Shown: positions 62,347-64,000 of the stretch, one piece after another
Position numbering within the stretch: the first letter of the stretch is position 1
Layout of the letters: each line of letters starts with the position of its first letter
Origin: Ignavibacteria bacterium
GTDB taxonomy: Bacteria > Bacteroidota > Ignavibacteria > Tepidaquicellales > Tepidaquicellaceae
Direction: 5' to 3'
DNA length: 64,000 nucleotides
NCBI GenBank assembly: GCA_041649015.1
Contig: JBAZNU010000002.1
Coordinates: forward strand, 1-64,000
The notes under the pieces: model-generated
Databases searched by the model: none
What the model saw: only the letters and a program-made list of their open reading frames with translations
Told to the model about the DNA's origin: nothing
Program-made: the position numbers and the translations under genes

Positions 62347-63316
62347 TATACATTTCAGCAATTTGTACTCTTAATTTATCAAGATTATTATCCAGATTTA
62401 AAGTTTGTAAGTTATTAATAGCCACCGGAATTTTCTCTAAAACGTTTATATTCTTTTTCTCAAAATATGAATGTGAGTAACTTCCAAGGATCTGTATAAT
62501 TCTTAATAATGCAAAGTAATCAAGAGAATTAAAGAATACATCCTTATCCATTTTTTCAAACCTGTTAAATTCATTAAAATAATGCTTTTTAAGTTTAATC
62601 CTTTCTTCATTAGTAATATCAATACTGCCGGAATAAAGAAATGAAATTAAATCATACTGAGGTGGACCTAGCCTTCCAGACTGATAATCAACAAAGTAAG
62701 GTTCATTGTTATTAATTATAATATTTCTCGGCTGGAAATCTCTATACATAAAATAATTCTTAGTTGAATTAACAGTTAATTCAAGAATAATATTAAGAAT
62801 CTTATTGTTTAATACTTCAGTATTATTATCTAAGTATCTAATTAAGAAATACTTATTGAACTTAACTGTATCAAGATAAATTTGATCTTGGTCAAAATGT
62901 CTCGTCTCATAGCAAAGATCAAAATTTATCGCTCTAGCTCCAAAAACCTGAAACTTAACGAGATGTTCTATAACTTTTTTGTAAACCTGAAACAACTCTT
63001 CTCTTATTGAATATTGCTTTATGATATCGAACAATGTATGTTTACCAAGATCTGTAACATAATAAATTTTCCTATCTTCAGAAACATGTAATACTCTTGA
63101 TGTGTTTAGTTTTAGATTATTAAACACCTGTGTAAAACCAATAAAAGCTTCATTCTCTTTTATGCATTCGTTATAAATCCCAATAATACTGATGTTATTT
63201 GTACTAATTCTGATTATTAGCTTATCAGATACCCCGCCTCTAAGTTTACTGTAACTTGTCACTTCATACGGGAATACAGTCTTGAAGAGTTTTAATATTT
63301 TCTCTAAATGATCCAA
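62309..63316 (-). CDS. APH-fold phosphotransferase of unknown substrate
   Basis: This 335-aa protein has the aminoglycoside-phosphotransferase/choline-kinase fold. YRDFQPRNII near 217-226 is the catalytic loop (YRD in place of the usual HxD), and VDYQSGRLGPPQYDL holds the metal-binding Asp. The N-terminal lobe, SYSKLRGGVSDKLIIRIS, fits nucleotide binding. Substrate unknown; cell-wall sugar kinases (AmgK-like) are relatives. It overlaps the permease gene antisense by 38 bp, and is 3 bp from the epimerase gene. Confidence 0.85.
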   Translation of the reverse strand: MDHLEKILKLFKTVFPYEVTSYSKLRGGVSDKLIIRISTNNISIIGIYNECIKENEAFIGFTQVFNNLKLNTSRVLHVSEDRKIYYVTDLGKHTLFDIIKQYSIREELFQVYKKVIEHLVKFQVFGARAINFDLCYETRHFDQDQIYLDTVKFNKYFLIRYLDNNTEVLNNKILNIILELTVNSTKNYFMYRDFQPRNIIINNNEPYFVDYQSGRLGPPQYDLISFLYSGSIDITNEERIKLKKHYFNEFNRFEKMDKDVFFNSLDYFALLRIIQILGSYSHSYFEKKNINVLEKIPVAINNLQTLNLDNNLDKLRVQIAEMYTTHTSKHQSDSI

Positions 63317-63319
63317 AAC

Positions 63320-64000
63320 TTACCCTATAAGGTTATTAATTGCTGATTCAATATCATTATATTTAAAGTAAAAGCCACTTCTTAGCAGCTTTTGCGGAAC
63401 AGCTCTCTGGCTCCCAGTTAAAAACTCTGCAAATTCACCGACAATAATTTTAAGCATAAATTCCGGTACCATAAACAGATTAGGACGTTTTAACGCTTTT
63501 GCCACCACAGAACTAAATTCGATGTTTGTAACAGGTTTAGGAGCTGTACCGTTTAAGATACCTGTAATATTTGTGTTTTTTATTGCTTCTTCATAAATCT
63601 TTATAATATCGTCAACATGAACCCAAGGAAGAAACTGATTACCGTTCCCAAGTCTGCCTCCTACAAAATACTTAAACAGCTGTATCATTCTCGGAAATCC
63701 ACCTTCCGTTTTATCAAGTACAACACCTACCCTAATGCACACAGTTCTAACGTTAAATTTTTCGGTTTTTTGTGCTGATTTCTCCCAGTCGATACACAAA
63801 TTAGCTAAATAATCATTACCGAGTGATGAAAGCTCATTTAATGCTTCATTACCTCTGTTTCCGTAAATACCTGTTGCGGAAGTGCTTACGAATGTATGCG
63901 GTTTTTCCGAACATAATGATATTGCATCGGATATCATGCGTGTTGTTTCAATCCTGCTGTCGTACATAATCTTTTTATATTTCTCGTTCCATCTTTGTCC
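63320..64000 (-). CDS. TIGR01777-family NAD-dependent epimerase, 5' end cut by the window edge
   Basis: The frame is open to the right edge (codons before the ATG at 63967 read GQRWNEKYKKI, a typical family segment), so the gene continues outside. Visible parts are SRIETTRMISDAI, the active-site Tyr region STSATGIYGNRG, LPWVHVDDIIKIYEEAI, a GILNGTAPKPVTN motif, and a C-terminal DUF1731 tail (SGFYFKYNDIESAINNLI). These SDR-fold proteins (YfcH/SulA type) have no well-defined substrate. The Rossmann GxxGxxG is beyond the edge. Confidence 0.9.
   Translation of the reverse strand, partial: GQRWNEKYKKIMYDSRIETTRMISDAISLCSEKPHTFVSTSATGIYGNRGNEALNELSSLGNDYLANLCIDWEKSAQKTEKFNVRTVCIRVGVVLDKTEGGFPRMIQLFKYFVGGRLGNGNQFLPWVHVDDIIKIYEEAIKNTNITGILNGTAPKPVTNIEFSSVVAKALKRPNLFMVPEFMLKIIVGEFAEFLTGSQRAVPQKLLRSGFYFKYNDIESAINNLIG

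Overview
This window is one stretch of an AT-rich bacterial chromosome. The best guess for the lineage is Ignavibacteria or a close relative in the Bacteroidota/Chlorobi group. The evidence is two proteins ending in the type IX secretion (Por) sorting domain with the NYPNPFNP signature typical of that group, an actinobacterial-style E2-E1 2-oxoglutarate dehydrogenase fusion, an alpha/beta-fused E1 dehydrogenase, a tiny COX24-like basic protein next to HU, and mixed use of Shine-Dalgarno sites with several TTG starts. This is inferred from protein style; no rRNA lies in the window. No phage, transposase, CRISPR array or plasmid genes were seen.

Layout. 1-9.1 kb: the 3' part of a secreted T9SS cargo gene (cut by the window edge), an SPFH/stomatin protein, a P-loop protein, the Kgd-type 2-oxoglutarate dehydrogenase and a secreted prolyl oligopeptidase. 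9.2-16.2 kb: orphan PAS histidine kinase, orphan oligopeptide-binding lipoprotein, fused E1 alpha/beta 2-oxoacid dehydrogenase, and a membrane-anchored acidic heptad-repeat protein. 16.4-19.3 kb: tRNA-Thr(TGT) followed by two decayed, tandemly repeated copies of its own 3' end, then a LysM-rich lytic transglycosylase. 19.5-25.5 kb: small exported protein, RluD-type pseudouridine synthase, membrane protein, isoprenylcysteine-type methyltransferase, Acg-like nitroreductase, and a ComEC protein whose metallo-beta-lactamase domain has lost its metal ligands.

26-30 kb: a four-subunit 2-oxoacid:ferredoxin oxidoreductase followed by a branched-chain aminotransferase; the pairing suggests branched-chain 2-oxoacids as substrates. 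30-36 kb: hydrolase lipoprotein, tiny membrane protein, HtpX, RlmB, an outer-membrane porin and the NrfHA nitrite reductase for ammonification. 36-42.4 kb: RsmI, GltX, GlnS, then on the minus strand a TPR lipoprotein, SppA, HU and the COX24-like peptide. 42.4-46.1 kb: a loosely packed region with YdeI/OmdA-like protein, RsgA, a broken T9SS cargo gene and arrays of 11-bp tandem repeats. 46.1-55.2 kb: a dense plus-strand run (DUF6266-like protein, PASTA protein, rpe, nnr, nuoN, NHL protein, ssb, pgsA, pgpA, cinA) with many start/stop overlaps. 55.2-64 kb: a SpoU methyltransferase and a pterin synthase on the minus strand, a TolC/HlyD/MacB-type exporter with two different permeases, an APH-fold kinase and a TIGR01777 epimerase cut by the right edge.

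How it fits together. The organism respires or ferments flexibly: NrfHA reduces nitrite, NuoN belongs to complex I, and three distinct 2-oxoacid decarboxylating systems (Kgd, E1 alpha/beta, ferredoxin-linked) point to switching between NAD-linked and ferredoxin-linked oxidation of keto acids. The most unusual non-coding structure is a shared 11-bp period in unrelated intergenic repeats at three places (25.76, 42.6 and 45.9 kb). The clearest protein-level oddity is the ComEC with a degenerate nuclease-like domain.
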